This document shows, piece by piece, positions 46,011 to 57,189 of a stretch of 64,000 bases of DNA (positions within the stretch are counted from its first letter, which is position 1; each line of letters opens with the position of its first letter). The DNA comes from Protopterus annectens (Eukaryota; Chordata; Ceratodontiformes; Protopteridae): positions 634,722,755 to 634,786,754 of the forward strand of contig NC_056743.1 of assembly GCF_019279795.1 (NCBI RefSeq). The letters are read 5' to 3'. The notes below the pieces were generated by a model, which was not told where the DNA came from, made no database searches, and saw only the letters and a list, made by a program, of their open reading frames with translations. The translations under genes and the position numbers were made by a program.

Positions 46011-48226
46011 AGGTTCATAGGCTCATAGGTGTTTACTAGGCTAATAACCACAAGGGCCTTTTTAAGCCTAGCCATACATCCAAAATCTCTGACAAGTTCT
46101 GATACTCTTGATAAATGTAAGCATATGCCCGGGAGATGAACCATTTATAGGTTAAAGGGTCCATTAGAGACATAGCTGCCAAACCAAGGGTGAATTTCCA
46201 GTTTTCCACCCAGTTGTCCAAGTTGCACTTGAATTGGGTTAGAGAGGAACTCTGCTTCACATGGATGTGGATCATGTTCCATAGACAGGGGGTAGTCTCT
46301 GGGATACATATCTCTCTCTCCATTAGGCCCTATTTATATCACAGGAAAGGTTTAAGTCTTTAGAATGGGTAATTCTGCTGCTGTTTATTTTGTGGATATG
46401 CAGGAGGTCCATCAGAGTGGGGTCTGATAATGTGCTGTATGCCAGGCATAGATCTCACCTCAAAGACCTGTAGGAGACAGGATACATGGGTAGGGCCTTA
46501 AGGCAGTCTGCAAAGGACATTTTACTTACACCTTGTATTCTTTTAGTGAGGAAATTCTGTGGATGTTCCAATTGTTAGACATGCCTGGTTAGGTACATAC
46601 TAAAGGGGGCATTGTACTCAATGATAGGTCTGTCAAATGCTGAATATAGTGGAACAATGACTTCCTTGGACTTAGATACTATGCCTTTGTGTATCAGTTG
46701 TGCAACATAGAATGATTTCTCCACCACTGTAGACACATGATGGTCAAAGGCTAAATTATTATCTATGTGTATCCCTAAGTCCCTGACTACTGGGTCAACT
46801 CTAAAGGGTGTGTTGTCAATATGATAGTTACCAGGGATGGATGACTTCCCAAAGGATACTATAATGCATTTCTTGGCACTTAGTTTTAGTCCATGGCTCT
46901 GACACCAGTTGTTTGTCTGTGTCAGCCCCTCCTGGAGAACATTTGTGTCAGTGTAAGATTCAATGACAGCTCCTAATTTGCAATCATCTGCAAATTTAGT
47001 CAGCCAGAGAGCACTGACATTGGCCTTGACTTCTGAGAAGTAAATGCCAAAAAGGAGCGGTCCAAGGACTGTTCCTTGAGGGACTCCACTTGTGACTGGC
47101 CTCTTTTTACAGGTGGACTCCCCAATTCTAACTTCCTGGGTCTTGTCTGTGAGCCAGTTGGCTATCCACCGTGTGGCATAAGGGTTTATACCTGACCTCT
47201 TCAGTTTGTCAACAATGCCCAAGTGGGGTATTGTATGAAATGCCTTTGTCAGGTCAAGGTAGGCAGTGTGAACGGTTTTGCCCTCATCCATTGGTTTGGT
47301 GACCTTCTTAAAGAAGTCCACCAGGTTGAGTAGGCGTGATCTGCCCTTGATGAAACCAAACTGGGTTGGGTCCAGTGTTTGGAGGTTTACTATATCTCTA
47401 TCATCTCCATGATAATTTTTTCTATGGCTTTACATATAAGACTAGTAAGACCTATGGGTCTGTAGTTTTCAGGGTCTGTAGATGGCCCACCTTTGTGCAG
47501 AGGGATAACTGTTGCCATTCTCCATTCAAGTGGCACAAAGCCTGTTTGGAGACTACAGTTAAATACTAGTTCTGGATGCCCTGATAGGTCATGTTTCATG
47601 CTATTCAGAAGGCATCCTGGGATACTGTCTGGCCCATTGATGCAGTGTTCTTGGTCTTAGAGAGAGCATTTAGGACTTGTTCCCTAGTGATAGTAAGGGG
47701 AGTTATATTTCATAATATTTCCTGAGGGAAGGTTGAGGGGGAGAGAGGAGTAAAGCTGGAGCTTAATTTATCAGCCAGGAGGTTTGCTATATCTTCTGGC
47801 TCAGTATAGGTGGCTCCATTTTCAATTAGCTCTACACACAATTGTTTATTGCCTTTGAGGTTGCAGACATGGCTAAAGAATGCTTTGTGGTTGTCCTTGC
47901 CCTGGGAGGCTAAACTTACCTCAAATCTGGCTTTGGTAGACTTTATTTGTCCTCTGAGTTGTTTGTTTAGTTTGATGAGAGTGCTTTTATCCTGCTGAGT
48001 GCTGCATCTCCTAATTTTTGCCATGATTTTCTTCCTTCTGTTATCCAGCCTATTGATTTTGTGATTCTGCCTGGGTGGCTTGTTTTCCTGTTGGGTACAG
48101 CTGCCCCTTTGCAGCTATTAGCATGCTTGTACAGCATTTCTTTGAACTGTTCTGCATAGACAGCAGTGTTCTGATGGTTTATGGGGGATTGAAATTTTTC
48201 CAGGTTCTCGCTTAATAGCAAGAGTG
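46011..48226 (-). mobile_element. CR1-type LINE, 5'-truncated copy 3 (best preserved)
   Basis: 3' end GGTTATTAGCCTAGTAAACA, CCTATGAGCCTATGAACC (reverse complement of 46012-46050), extending up through the whole RT to the EN-RT linker, truncated at about 48226. 5' truncation is normal for CR1. Protein similarity to the copy at 2424-7350 is clear (KDNHKAFFSHV, ADKLSSSFTPLSP), but it is a different subfamily. Confidence 0.88.
46575..48221 (-). pseudogene. CR1 ORF2 reverse transcriptase, catalytic motifs intact
   Basis: Pieces in order: linker 47967-48221 and 47710-48024; fingers 47390-47599 (FVPLEWRMATVIPLHKGG, ENYRPIGLTSLICK); palm 46575-47321 with motif A AYLDLTKAFHTIPH, motif B TSGVPQGTVLGPLLFGIYF, motif C LTKFADDCKLGA (both Asp present), then QSHGLKLSAKKC and a VVRDLGIHIDN block. 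The 248-codon palm frame is open, but a frameshift near 47360 separates it from the fingers, and the C-terminal piece (46036-46323) is in another frame. Confidence 0.88.
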
Positions 48227-48239
48227 AGCAAACCTTATA

Positions 48240-48810
48240 ATATAAAACTTGCCAGAGTTACAAAGGTATCTATCTGAGAAGGTAAATTGAGGGAGTTTTA
48301 AACATATGGTTTAATGAGAGGTTGATAAGTATGACATGTAAAAGGCCCTCTCTAAAACAAATGCCCACAGATTAATCAGTATGTGCAGTTCTGAAGGCCA
48401 CACAAAGAAAGGAACATCAGGCTACTGGAAGTAATCCAGTTGAAAGCCAACAGAAGAATGCATAGGCTGAAAGGGAAAGGATGTTATCAGAAACTAGAAA
48501 AGCATTTCTTCTTACAAGAGACCAGAAGAGAGAGGGTGTATAGTATAGGTGTAGAATACCCCACTGTGGAGATATAATCAGTCATCCTGAACAAGGAGAC
48601 ACAAGCAGCAGCTTCTAAAGACTAGCGACTTCCTCACTGCATAAAAGTACTTCTTCATGCAGAATACAAAAGTTACTGGTCCTTAATATAAACTCGTTGT
48701 ACTTCCAGACATAGTGCAGACAAAGACAAATGACTGTGGACCCAAAAATGAACATTTAGAATTGGAAGTGGAGATGGAATCCACAGGGACATTCAGGAAG
48801 GAATGCAACA
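48240..48810 (+). mobile_element. Old CR1-type LINE 3' fragment, plus strand
   Basis: ATGTGCAGTTCTG..AAGGAACATCAGGCTACTGGAAG..CCAACAGAAGAATG..GAAAGGGAAAGG resembles the post-RT CR1 block (YCVQFW .. LEKVQRR) in a highly decayed state. Low confidence; no open frame. Confidence 0.4.
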
Positions 48811-48818
48811 GGTGTAGA

Positions 48819-49129
48819 AAGGGTGAGAGGGAACATACAGCTAGGAAAAGAAAATAGAAGGGTGAGAGGGAACATACAGCTAGGAAAAGAAAATAGAAGG
48901 GTGAGAGGGAACATACAGCTAGGAAAAGAAAATAGAAGGGTGAGAGGAACATACAGCTAGGAAAAGAAAATAGAAGGGTGAGAGGGAACATACAGCTAGG
49001 AAAAGAAAATAGAAGGGTGAGAGGGAACATACAGCTAGGAAAAGAAAATAGAAGGGTGAGAGGGAACATACAGCTAGGAAAAGAAAATAGAAGGGTGAGA
49101 GGGAACATACAGCTAGGAAAAGAAAATAG
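48819..49129 (+). repeat. 39-bp minisatellite, 8 copies
   Basis: Unit GGGTGAGAGGGAACATACAG plus CTAGGAAAAGAAAATAGAA repeated eight times almost perfectly; the fourth unit lacks one G. The near-identity suggests recent expansion. Open frames here (RGNIQLGKENRRV repeats) are artefacts of the 39-bp period. Confidence 0.97.
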
Positions 49130-49134
49130 AAGGC

Positions 49135-50690
49135 TAAATGTATTTATAAGGCCTGACTAGGTTTGATTACTGATTCCTTCTGCAGTCAGACAAATGTAAT
49201 GTAACAAATACAGCAAGTACTAACGTAACTGTTTTAGGTTACTTTGATGTTTCATTGTAGATGACTGGAACAATCACAAGCAACCAGCAAGCTCTAAGGG
49301 AGGCAGTAAACAGATAGGCCAAAAAAGAAAGTCTACAAAGGCAGCACTCTGAAGTAAAGTGATAGGAGTCCGAAATCCTGGGATTATAGAACAAGCAGTA
49401 GTTCATGGTAAGTTATGCACTGACAATGAAGTGTATACGTCACAGACCTCTACAGTAAACAAACATTTGAAATGGACTTTGGAAGCAGACGCACCTTTTG
49501 TGAAGTGGACTTGGACTACACTAACCAAAGGGTAATTTATCATCTGCTTGCAAAAGATCCAAAAGATGCAGTTAGTAATCCATATGGGTAGGTTTGATTA
49601 GCAACATCTAGGTTTTCCTTACCAGAAGTTGGTACATTTTAATGAAGTCATACGCCGTCTTCAAGTTAAACCTGAGTTAGTAATTCACACTAAGGGTAAG
49701 AAAGATACTATTTCCTTAGGATTCTGCTACTGCAAGTAAAACAAAGTGATGAATATACTGATTTTGGAACAGCACCAAAGCCAAGAAAAGTGAACTACTC
49801 CTGATGAGAGTAGGATTTTTCTGAACAACCAAGGTTTCCCACAAAAACAGGTCTGTAGCTCTGCAATCCTGCAGGTTGGAATCCTGATGCTTATGTCGCC
49901 AGGTCTTTTGCTCATTATGATCATTGCAACAGCTTGCTAAATTGTTGCACTGTCACTGTTTGGTTTCAGCTTGTACTTCTGAGCCTTTGAATATAAGTTT
50001 TGTCAGCTTTTTTATGGAACTGCTTTCCCAGTACCTTAAAAAGTGTGGGGATTTATATCCCATTTTCTAGGATGTGGATTTTTGTGGATTGCCATCTTCT
50101 TTTCAGAGTTATGTGCCTGTTAATTTTTCCCTTGAAGATGCTTTCCTGGTACATTTGAGAGTGTCATTCTACAGTTCATTTTTTGGGATACGAATCTTTG
50201 TGGATTACTGTTTTCATTCTTTGTTTTTCAAAGACACTTTCCAGATGTTTACCCGAAATGTGGTCTTTGTATCTGGAGCATTTCTATCTTCACTCATTCC
50301 AACGACGTGAAGTTCAGCTATTGTGTAGGTGTAGTGAGACAGATCAGGTTTTAGTTCCATGTTTACTTGGGACCTAATGCCTTTGAAGATAATGGTCTTG
50401 AAGAATTGGGATATTTTTGGACAATGATTTTTGGGAGTTATAATCACACATTTAGTGGGTTCACTTTCTGCAGGCTGTTTTCAATCTAAAGACAGCTTGG
50501 TTTAATTGTTAAATCTATCTCACTGTCATGCTTCACTTACCATTGTTTTATAACCTCTTTGTCTATTGTAATATTCTACTCAAAGTATGTGTACTTTAAA
50601 TAGTTTTCCATAATCTGTAAAGATATTTAAGTAATTGATTTTTAAAAATTACAATGTTGTCTGTAGTAATATAAAGTGAGAAGACGCTAT
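49135..50690. other. Unidentified sequence, possibly PLE-derived at its 3' side
   Basis: No gene signature. From about 50040 there are loosely repeated phrases (GTGGATT..TGTGGATTGCCAT; CTTTGTGGATTACTG) of the kind seen in PLE 3' regions, and a PLE-like 3' end follows. Confidence 0.35.
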
Positions 50691-50960
50691 TTGATTGTTT
50701 AAATGTTAATACTGCCTTTTTAAGGAGCAGTGTGACGCACTTAGTGGGCGTATTTACAGCAAACATTTAAAAATTGTGGTGCCTTTTTGTACTGCATCTC
50801 TGAAGAAGCTACTGCTTTGACAGTGGTGAAAACGTTGGTTGTGTTTTGTTTCTTTAATAAACCTACGTTAAGATAAGTTGGAGTTCATCCATTTACTTTT
50901 TTGGAGCGTTTTGGTCTCTGGAGGCTTGCCGTTTCTTTCGTGATTTGTTTTATTTGTGAT
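50690..50960 (+). mobile_element. Penelope-like element 3' terminal-repeat remnant
   Basis: Has CTGAAGAAGC..GGTGAAAACGTTGG (hammerhead-like), then TTTAATAAACC..GGAGTTCATCC and TTGGAGCGTTTTGGTCTCTGG, the usual order of a PLE 3' end (ribozyme core, AATAAA-like signal, GGAGT-type pLTR end). No coding sequence; not the same family as PLE1 or PLE2. Confidence 0.55.
50795..50850 (+). ncRNA. Hammerhead-like motif (CTGAAGA core)
   Basis: CTGAAGA fits CTGANGA. After a bulged A, GCTACTG pairs with CAGTGGT as a 7-bp stem II (one G-U closing pair). Then GAA and AACGTT (palindromic stem III). The next base is G, which breaks the NUH cleavage rule, and stem I is not convincing, so probably inactive. Confidence 0.45.
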
Positions 50961-50990
50961 TACCAGTTTGATAATCTGTAAATATGTTTG

Positions 50991-51072
50991 ACCCCTTTGT
51001 AATTTAGAACCCAGGACCTACATGGAGTCTAGCTAATCTCATAAGGAAGCTCTTAACAGGGGAAGAATGAGT
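50991..51072 (+). repeat. 82-bp direct repeat, copy 1
   Basis: CCTTTGTAATTTAGAACCCA .. TCTTAACAGGGGAAGAAT, repeated at 51567-51648 with about four differences. Confidence 0.92.
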
Positions 51073-51219
51073 GTCATTCTTACTAATTGTACATATAAAC
51101 ACAAATGATAAAAAATATATCTAGTACTATGTTTTAACTACACTAAGTGTCCCATATTGTATATTTAATTGTGTTTTTACTGTGTTGAGTATATTCTACT
51201 TGTATCTGTGTTGTATTAG

Positions 51220-51320
51220 TTTATTTTTAAGTGGAGCTTTTCTCCGCAGGCCTCCGCTGAAAAAGGACTTCTCTCCAGTCGGACTTTCCCGGTTAACAAG
51301 TGTTAAATAAATAAAATGTT
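51220..51320 (+). mobile_element. L2-like LINE 3' tail
   Basis: GGACTTTCCCGGTTAACAAG then TGTTAAATAAATAAA, an L2-type 3' end with terminal short repeats, comparable with TCTGGTTAACAAATTTAAAA at 30190. Only the tail is recognised. Confidence 0.5.
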
Positions 51321-51566
51321 TTATATTAACATTATTATGCCATTATAACCATTACTTTACTTTGATGTATGTTTAAGTGCTTAGAAAATAAATATATAAT
51401 AAAACTGAAATTAAACTTAACTAGTTGGAATTTGAAAGGCCTGATGTGCTTATTAAAGTCAGTGAGGTCATGAATTAGACAGACTACCACTCCCAGTGCC
51501 CCTGATATAAGAATGCAGTGGGAATAAAGTTGTAATCCTCTTTGCACAGGATGAATAGATTATTTG

Positions 51567-51648
51567 ATCCCTTTGTAATTTAGAGCCCAGGACCTACATG
51601 GAGTCTGGCTAATCTCATAAGGAAGCTCTTAACAGGGGGAAGAATCTA
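51567..51648 (+). repeat. 82-bp direct repeat, copy 2
   Basis: Second copy of 50991-51072, 576 bp downstream. The L2-like tail lies between the two. Confidence 0.92.
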
Positions 51649-51725
51649 AGAGGTCATAACATGGCCATTAAGAACTATTAGTAATGGGTGTCCCACCAGG
51701 AGGAAGCTCAGAGATGAGCCTTCTG

Positions 51726-52030
51726 GGGTTCCTATCAGATAGTCGAACTTCTGCAAGTTCGAACCTCATATGGTCGGGACCATAAGTTAGAATTTGCAGA
51801 AGTTTGAGGATTTCAATGTTTTGTTCAATGTGGTGCAATCTCAGAGTTGGTATACTTAAATAGTTGGGGGGTGCAGGGGGGCTTGACCCCTGCTTACAAC
51901 AGTTTATTTTGTTTTCTTTTTTTTTTTTTTTTTGTTTTTTATCCATAGTCAAAGTTTTTTAACTTCGAACAGGATGGTTCAAACATTCCATGTTCGAAGT
52001 TATTAAACTTCGACTATGTAATATAGACCC
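51726..52030. mobile_element. MITE-like element B (305 bp), same family as element A
   Basis: Left end GGGTTCCTATCAGATAGTCG, right end reverse complemented GGGTCTATATTACATAGTCG; the two ends correspond to the right and left ends of element A, so B is inserted in the opposite orientation. AGCCTTCTG flanks both sides (51717-51725 and 52031-52039), a 9-bp duplication, or 8 bp plus one chance match. The core, reverse complemented, is CAAGCCCCCCTGCACCCCCC..TTTAAGTATACCAACTCTG. A poly-T/poly-A run lies at 51916-51934. No ORF. Confidence 0.88.
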
Positions 52031-52039
52031 AGCCTTCTG

Positions 52040-54740
52040 GTGTGCAGTCCTGTGGGACTGTAAGGACTACTTCAGGTCCTCCTTTAAAGTCTGCCTCTTC
52101 ATCATCTTGCCAGCAATCCAAGTAACAGCAAGACTGTACAATATGTGGTTGCTCTTCCATGTCCATGAGATGGCCGTTTATTCTTGGAGTGTTGGGCTGA
52201 CCTAAAAGAAGACTGGTTAACACAATGGTCAACACCTGTTTCCTCTTCAGCAGGTTTTCAAAGATATACCACTAACCTTGTTCAAAAAGATCCTTTCCTC
52301 AAAAAAGGATACAAAAATGGCCTTTTCAGCTTTTCCTGAAAGAAGATTGCCTGAGCCATGGTGAAGCCACAATGCAGATGAGGCTACATTGGTCAAGGCA
52401 TTGGCATATCAAAGTTATAGTGGTCAATGTGGAAGTCCACTGAGAAAGCTGCTGTAAGGCTCTTCACCAGAGGTTCCTTGATTCCACAATCAAGGAGCTC
52501 TGCCAGCTTTTCCTGAGTGTCATATAGAAGAGATGACTAGAACTGGAGAGTGTTCAAGGCCCTGATGCTCAGAATGCCAAAGAAAATGCCCTCTTTCCCA
52601 CATTTTCAAAGTCTTTGTGTCTTATCTGCTTCAAGAACAGAATTTGGAAGCTTCCATTCTGCATAAATGGCATCACTGAGGACAATCTCAATAAGGAGAT
52701 GACCCAAGAGTCATCCTTCTTCTTTCCCAAATATTAAATGGGTCTGTTTTGAAGAGAAGGTAAAGGGACTGTAGACTGCTTTATAGAGGTACCCTTCGGC
52801 ACTACAGCCTTCTGTCCTGGCCCAAGGTAGGAAACTGCCACTACTCCAAATTACCAGGTTGATGACCTCCCAGTTAATGTTTCACTCTTGTTAATGAGCT
52901 AAATAATTTTAAATGCAAATGCTAGTGTGTGGCAGAGAGGTCTGGCCAACTAGAGGTAGATAACAGCAGATTGTTACCATTTAATAATAAATAGCCTCTT
53001 TGCAATTGATAAATAAGAAAAATAGATGAGCAGCTGCCAACTTTTTAAAAGTGAAAAAATAAAAATTACTTAACAAAGAGTTAGTTAAGCAGTACAGTTA
53101 ACAGTTAAAGAAAAAAAGAGAAATATGAAACTCCACATGGTAATTTTGAACAAATAGACTGAGAAAAAGAAAAACATCTGTCAACAGCTAGACTTTTTCC
53201 CTAGCTAGTTCTGAACTACAAAAATTCATGAGCCCTTAATATAAACTTGTTAAATTTCCAGACATCTTACTGGCAAAAACAAGTGCAGAAACAAGTCTGT
53301 ATACCACAGCAATAAGGTAGCTTTGCTTTCTGTTCTTCTCTTTTCCTTTCCTTTCTGACTGTTCATTCAGTTATATGATTTGTACCTTTTTATACAGAAA
53401 TCATAGATGCAATAAATCAGAGTTTCTTATCTACCAGCCAATGAATTTGCACTATCTTGGCCAGCCATCCCTCTGACAAGATTTTCTGATTGCTCTTTTG
53501 TGGCCTTTAGTTTCCTAGCACAAGTTAGTCAGAGATCTTGTAATCAAAGGGTAGAGCAATTACAGTTTGTAGTTCATATTTGCCATACATTTCACATGTA
53601 TGTCTGTTGTATTTCTCTGCAGGAGACTGTTATAATCTTTTGTTACAAACACCATATACTTTCCCATTCATTTTATAAAAAAAAAAAAAAAAAGCTTATG
53701 CCTTCTCGCATATTTTTAGTTTACCTGATGCATGTTTTATAGGGATTAAGTGCACTTCGTATGTCTGCTACTGTCTCTGAAACAATGGCAGATTTATTTT
53801 CAGACATCACAGCAAAAAATACTGCCTTCTCTGATTACCCTACCCAGGAAAACTCTGAAAGGAAGGGACACTTGCTATGTGATGTAGCCCCTGTAGGGGT
53901 GGTCTGCACTCTCACAATACTTCATGAGAGTGGTGATGGCATGTGGCTACTGAGCAGCAAGCATGAGGTCCCCAGAATAAGGTTGGTGTATGCCAAAAGT
54001 ATGGGTTGGCTCAAAAAAGGCCTGCACAGGGTTGTACACTGGTATAAAATTTATTCTAGAACAGCACATTCCAATGCCTCCAAAGGCAGGTTCATTAGAT
54101 GCTAAAGATTGTTCACATTCCTAGAGGCCTAGGAGTGACCATTGCTCATGGATAATGACTGTAATAGCAGGAACCTCCTCAATTCTCACTGAAGATTCAA
54201 TGACTTGGACGAGGGAAAGAGCAGACGCTCACCTGGTCTATGTGTAATCTGTATAATCTCACTAGGGGGTTTAGGAATTTACTTTATGTGAATTGGCTGG
54301 TTGGTCTGCTCTAAATCAGAATTTGCAGTGCTTGAACTCCAGGACTTGCCCCCCAAAGTAATTGCTGGGGAACTGCCTCTCTAGCCTTTTATTCCGGATA
54401 TTGGCTGATGAGAATCACAAAACTGATGCCTCATTAGCCAAAAGTGAATATGCAGCCACTGAAGGGGTAGAGACCTTTGTGATGGAAGATTTAGAAAGAG
54501 GAAGCTTTTGGCACTGCCTGACCTCATGTTCCCTTAACTTTTACCTTCCTGAATTTTGTCACACAAAAGATTCTCTTGCAAATCCCTACAGTGGATGCTC
54601 TGCCAACATATGGGCATTGATACAAGCTATGAGCTTCTCATGTGTTTTGAAATCTTGGCAGCTGTGATATTCCTGCATGGTATGACCTTGCGTAAAAAAA
54701 GAATAGATAGCACTGATATGTATCCTGACTGGTAATCTGA
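52040..54740. other. Unidentified, possibly decayed coding repeat
   Basis: The minus strand gives coherent but broken stretches (for example TQEKLAELLDCGIKEPLVKS around 52460, and SLLANEAS..RLERQFPSNYF around 54400) that look like a decayed retroelement gag. I cannot name the family. The plus frame 53761-54105 (114 codons) has no signature. A pure A run lies at 53678-53693. Confidence 0.3.
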
Positions 54741-54973
54741 TGACAACATGAGCACTTTGAAAGTAGAAGCTTCTTCAGTATCAAACATGATGATCATTAG
54801 GGCTATCAAACTGAATGGGGGAAGTAAGCAGGTGGGAACAAAAGGGCTTGGTACACCCTTGTACCCTCCTAGACTTGAAGTAGGAAGCTGTGGAATGCTT
54901 TGGGAGGTAGCACATGCAGGCCATGTAAGGGAAGTAGGGAACACAAGAAAAGTGAAGAGACAAATTTCAGGAA
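54741..54973. repeat. 233-bp segment duplicated at 63570-63802, copy 1
   Basis: Starts TGACAACATGAGCACTTTGA and ends CAAATTTCAGGAA; the copy 8,829 bp downstream is identical at every position I compared. Function unknown. Confidence 0.95.
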
Positions 54974-56440
54974 GGAAATTCCAGCTGCTACCCACTGTTG
55001 AGAGCTCATCAAAAACAGAGCAATAAGTTATCAATGGAAAAAGGGAAATAAAGGCCTAGATGGGTAACATAACGACTAAATACAGTATCCTTCCAAATGC
55101 CTAAATAATACTAATTACAATTCAAAATGCAGTAAGACAATCAGTAGAGTAAGGGAACAAAAAAAAGCCAAGAAACTAGAGTGAGGAAACAGGCAAAGTA
55201 AAGGATCACCCCTCTAATGCTCACTTACATATTCATATGTATACAATGTGTGTACCCTACTACACACACAGTGTGCACTGACACTGAAAATGAATAAAAC
55301 AAAACAGGGAAATCTGCTGATCTGTAATTTAACTAGCAGACAGGAAAATGAATTATTAAGCAATGAATGACAATAACTCATTCACTCCAATGGCGCTGAG
55401 GATGTTTACATTGTAACTTCCAATGGGTGGAGCCTAAGCCTTTTGACAGAATCAAATTATGTCCTCACATTTCAAACAAATGTTCACATTTCTGGAACCA
55501 TACGGGTTGGGAAATAAGTATAAATAGCAAACGCTTCAACACAAACTATTTTTATAGTGGTAGTATTCTTTAGGTTCTAGGTCTTAAACCAAATTTTATA
55601 AGTCACAGTAAACACGGTAACTTACATTTGTAATATTTTGTAAACAACTTACAATATTTTAGCAACCACTCAAGTTACATACATAGTGTCAGCAGCATTG
55701 TATTCATCTACCTGAGAGCTTTAATACGGGGCTAAGGAGTTCTGTCTGTGTTACTTGGTTGTTGAGATATTTAGAAAAATGTGAAAATTATATCTATATA
55801 AAATTAATATCATAAAAACAACAGTTAATATCTATTTGCCTGCACTAGACAGAGCTCATATATTAACACAGTTGAGTTTGCCATTGAGTAAGCTTTAAGA
55901 TGAAATCTTTTAAAACCTTGTACATAGGCTGGTTTTGGAATTATTGATGCAAATATGAACAAGCAATATTTGATGCCTAGAGGTGTCAGTAGGAGTTAAC
56001 TGCAGATACACCTGGGGGCGTCACTTGGATGAAAGCACAGAACAATTTAATAATTTACACATAGTTAAAAAAGAAAAATGACACGGATAGAAAGAAACAC
56101 AAAAAACAAAACTCTTAGGAAAAGGTAGCTATCAATGTTGTTCAGGGGTTCAGAAATAAAGGCAGTGTGAAAAATGAAAACAAAGTAAATACTAATAAAA
56201 ACACAGGCTCAGCTCAGAGTCCTGCAAAGTGTAAGAAGGACATAGAAATGATTCTGAATTTCAGACAAATTAGATAATGGAATCAAAAGGCTAGATGGAG
56301 TAACAAAAACAACATTATAAAGTCTTCTTTATTTTAGTTGTTTACAGTGCAAATATTGTGTGTAGAAATAACAGCTAACTTCTCTGTAAAAAAAAAAAAC
56401 AAGTAACGCAGTATAAAACCAACTTTGCTTCTCCTTAAGG
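54974..56440. other. No recognisable gene
   Basis: AT-rich, no ordered motifs on either strand. Confidence 0.4.
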
Positions 56441-56444
56441 TATA

Positions 56445-56600
<156 letters not shown>

Positions 56601-56749
56601 AAACTTAAAGTTACATTTTAGTTGAATTTGATCGAAAGTTTGCTTGTTTGTTTGTTTAATTTAACTGTGGAGGCTGCCCACTAAAGTGCGCTAGCCTGTG
56701 TAACTAATTTATCACTGTCTCTGCATTTTCTGTGTGTTTCTACCAAAAA

Positions 56750-57180
56750 CATTTATACCCTCCAAAGTGTCTTCAGGAAGGCTGTGTGGGGTTCCTGAGT
56801 TTGAGAGGGTGGCCTGTAGCATGCTACAATTTGTAGAGCAGTTTTGCCTATGGTTAGTTGCACCTGGATGGTTTCCGAAGCTTCGTGCGTTGCCACCAAC
56901 CTGGAGGTGTGGGTATCCTTTATGAATATGGATACACCCCCTCAGCACTTTTTGTGGTGTGGTCGGGTTTTGGGGCGGACGCATGATATGAGGTAAAACC
57001 TAATAGTGCCGGGGTGCTCTCAGGAGCCTTGAACCAGGTTTCAGTTACAGCACAGACATCGATGTTCTCCATACTGAGAAGGGCCTCAGTGCGTGCATTT
57101 TGAGATTTAGACTTCTGGCATTGAGCAGCATTACCCTCAGTTTCTTCCCATTTTTGTTTCTAGGGTGGTAGGTTTAGAAT
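56750..57180 (-). pseudogene. CR1 ORF2 AP-endonuclease N-terminal fragment
   Basis: DNA-level match to 4960-5310 of the first CR1: the TACAATTTG..TTAGTTGCACCTGGA segment, TATGGATACAC..CC, GGAGCCTTGAACCAGGT.TCAGTTAC and the GATGTTCTCCAT block recur in order. The frame is broken. Confidence 0.75.
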
Positions 57181-57189
57181 TTGAGCCTT

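Noticed and set aside
48683..49160. Frames with repeated SCMFPLTLLFSFP or RGNIQLGKENR
   Set aside because: Product of the 39-bp minisatellite.
50991..51648. LTR retrotransposon or solo LTRs from the 82-bp direct repeats
   Set aside because: Repeats are too short, lack TG..CA ends, and no primer site or polyprotein lies between them.
53761..54105. 114-codon frame as a host gene exon
   Set aside because: No domain, no splice context and mixed repeat surroundings; not supported.
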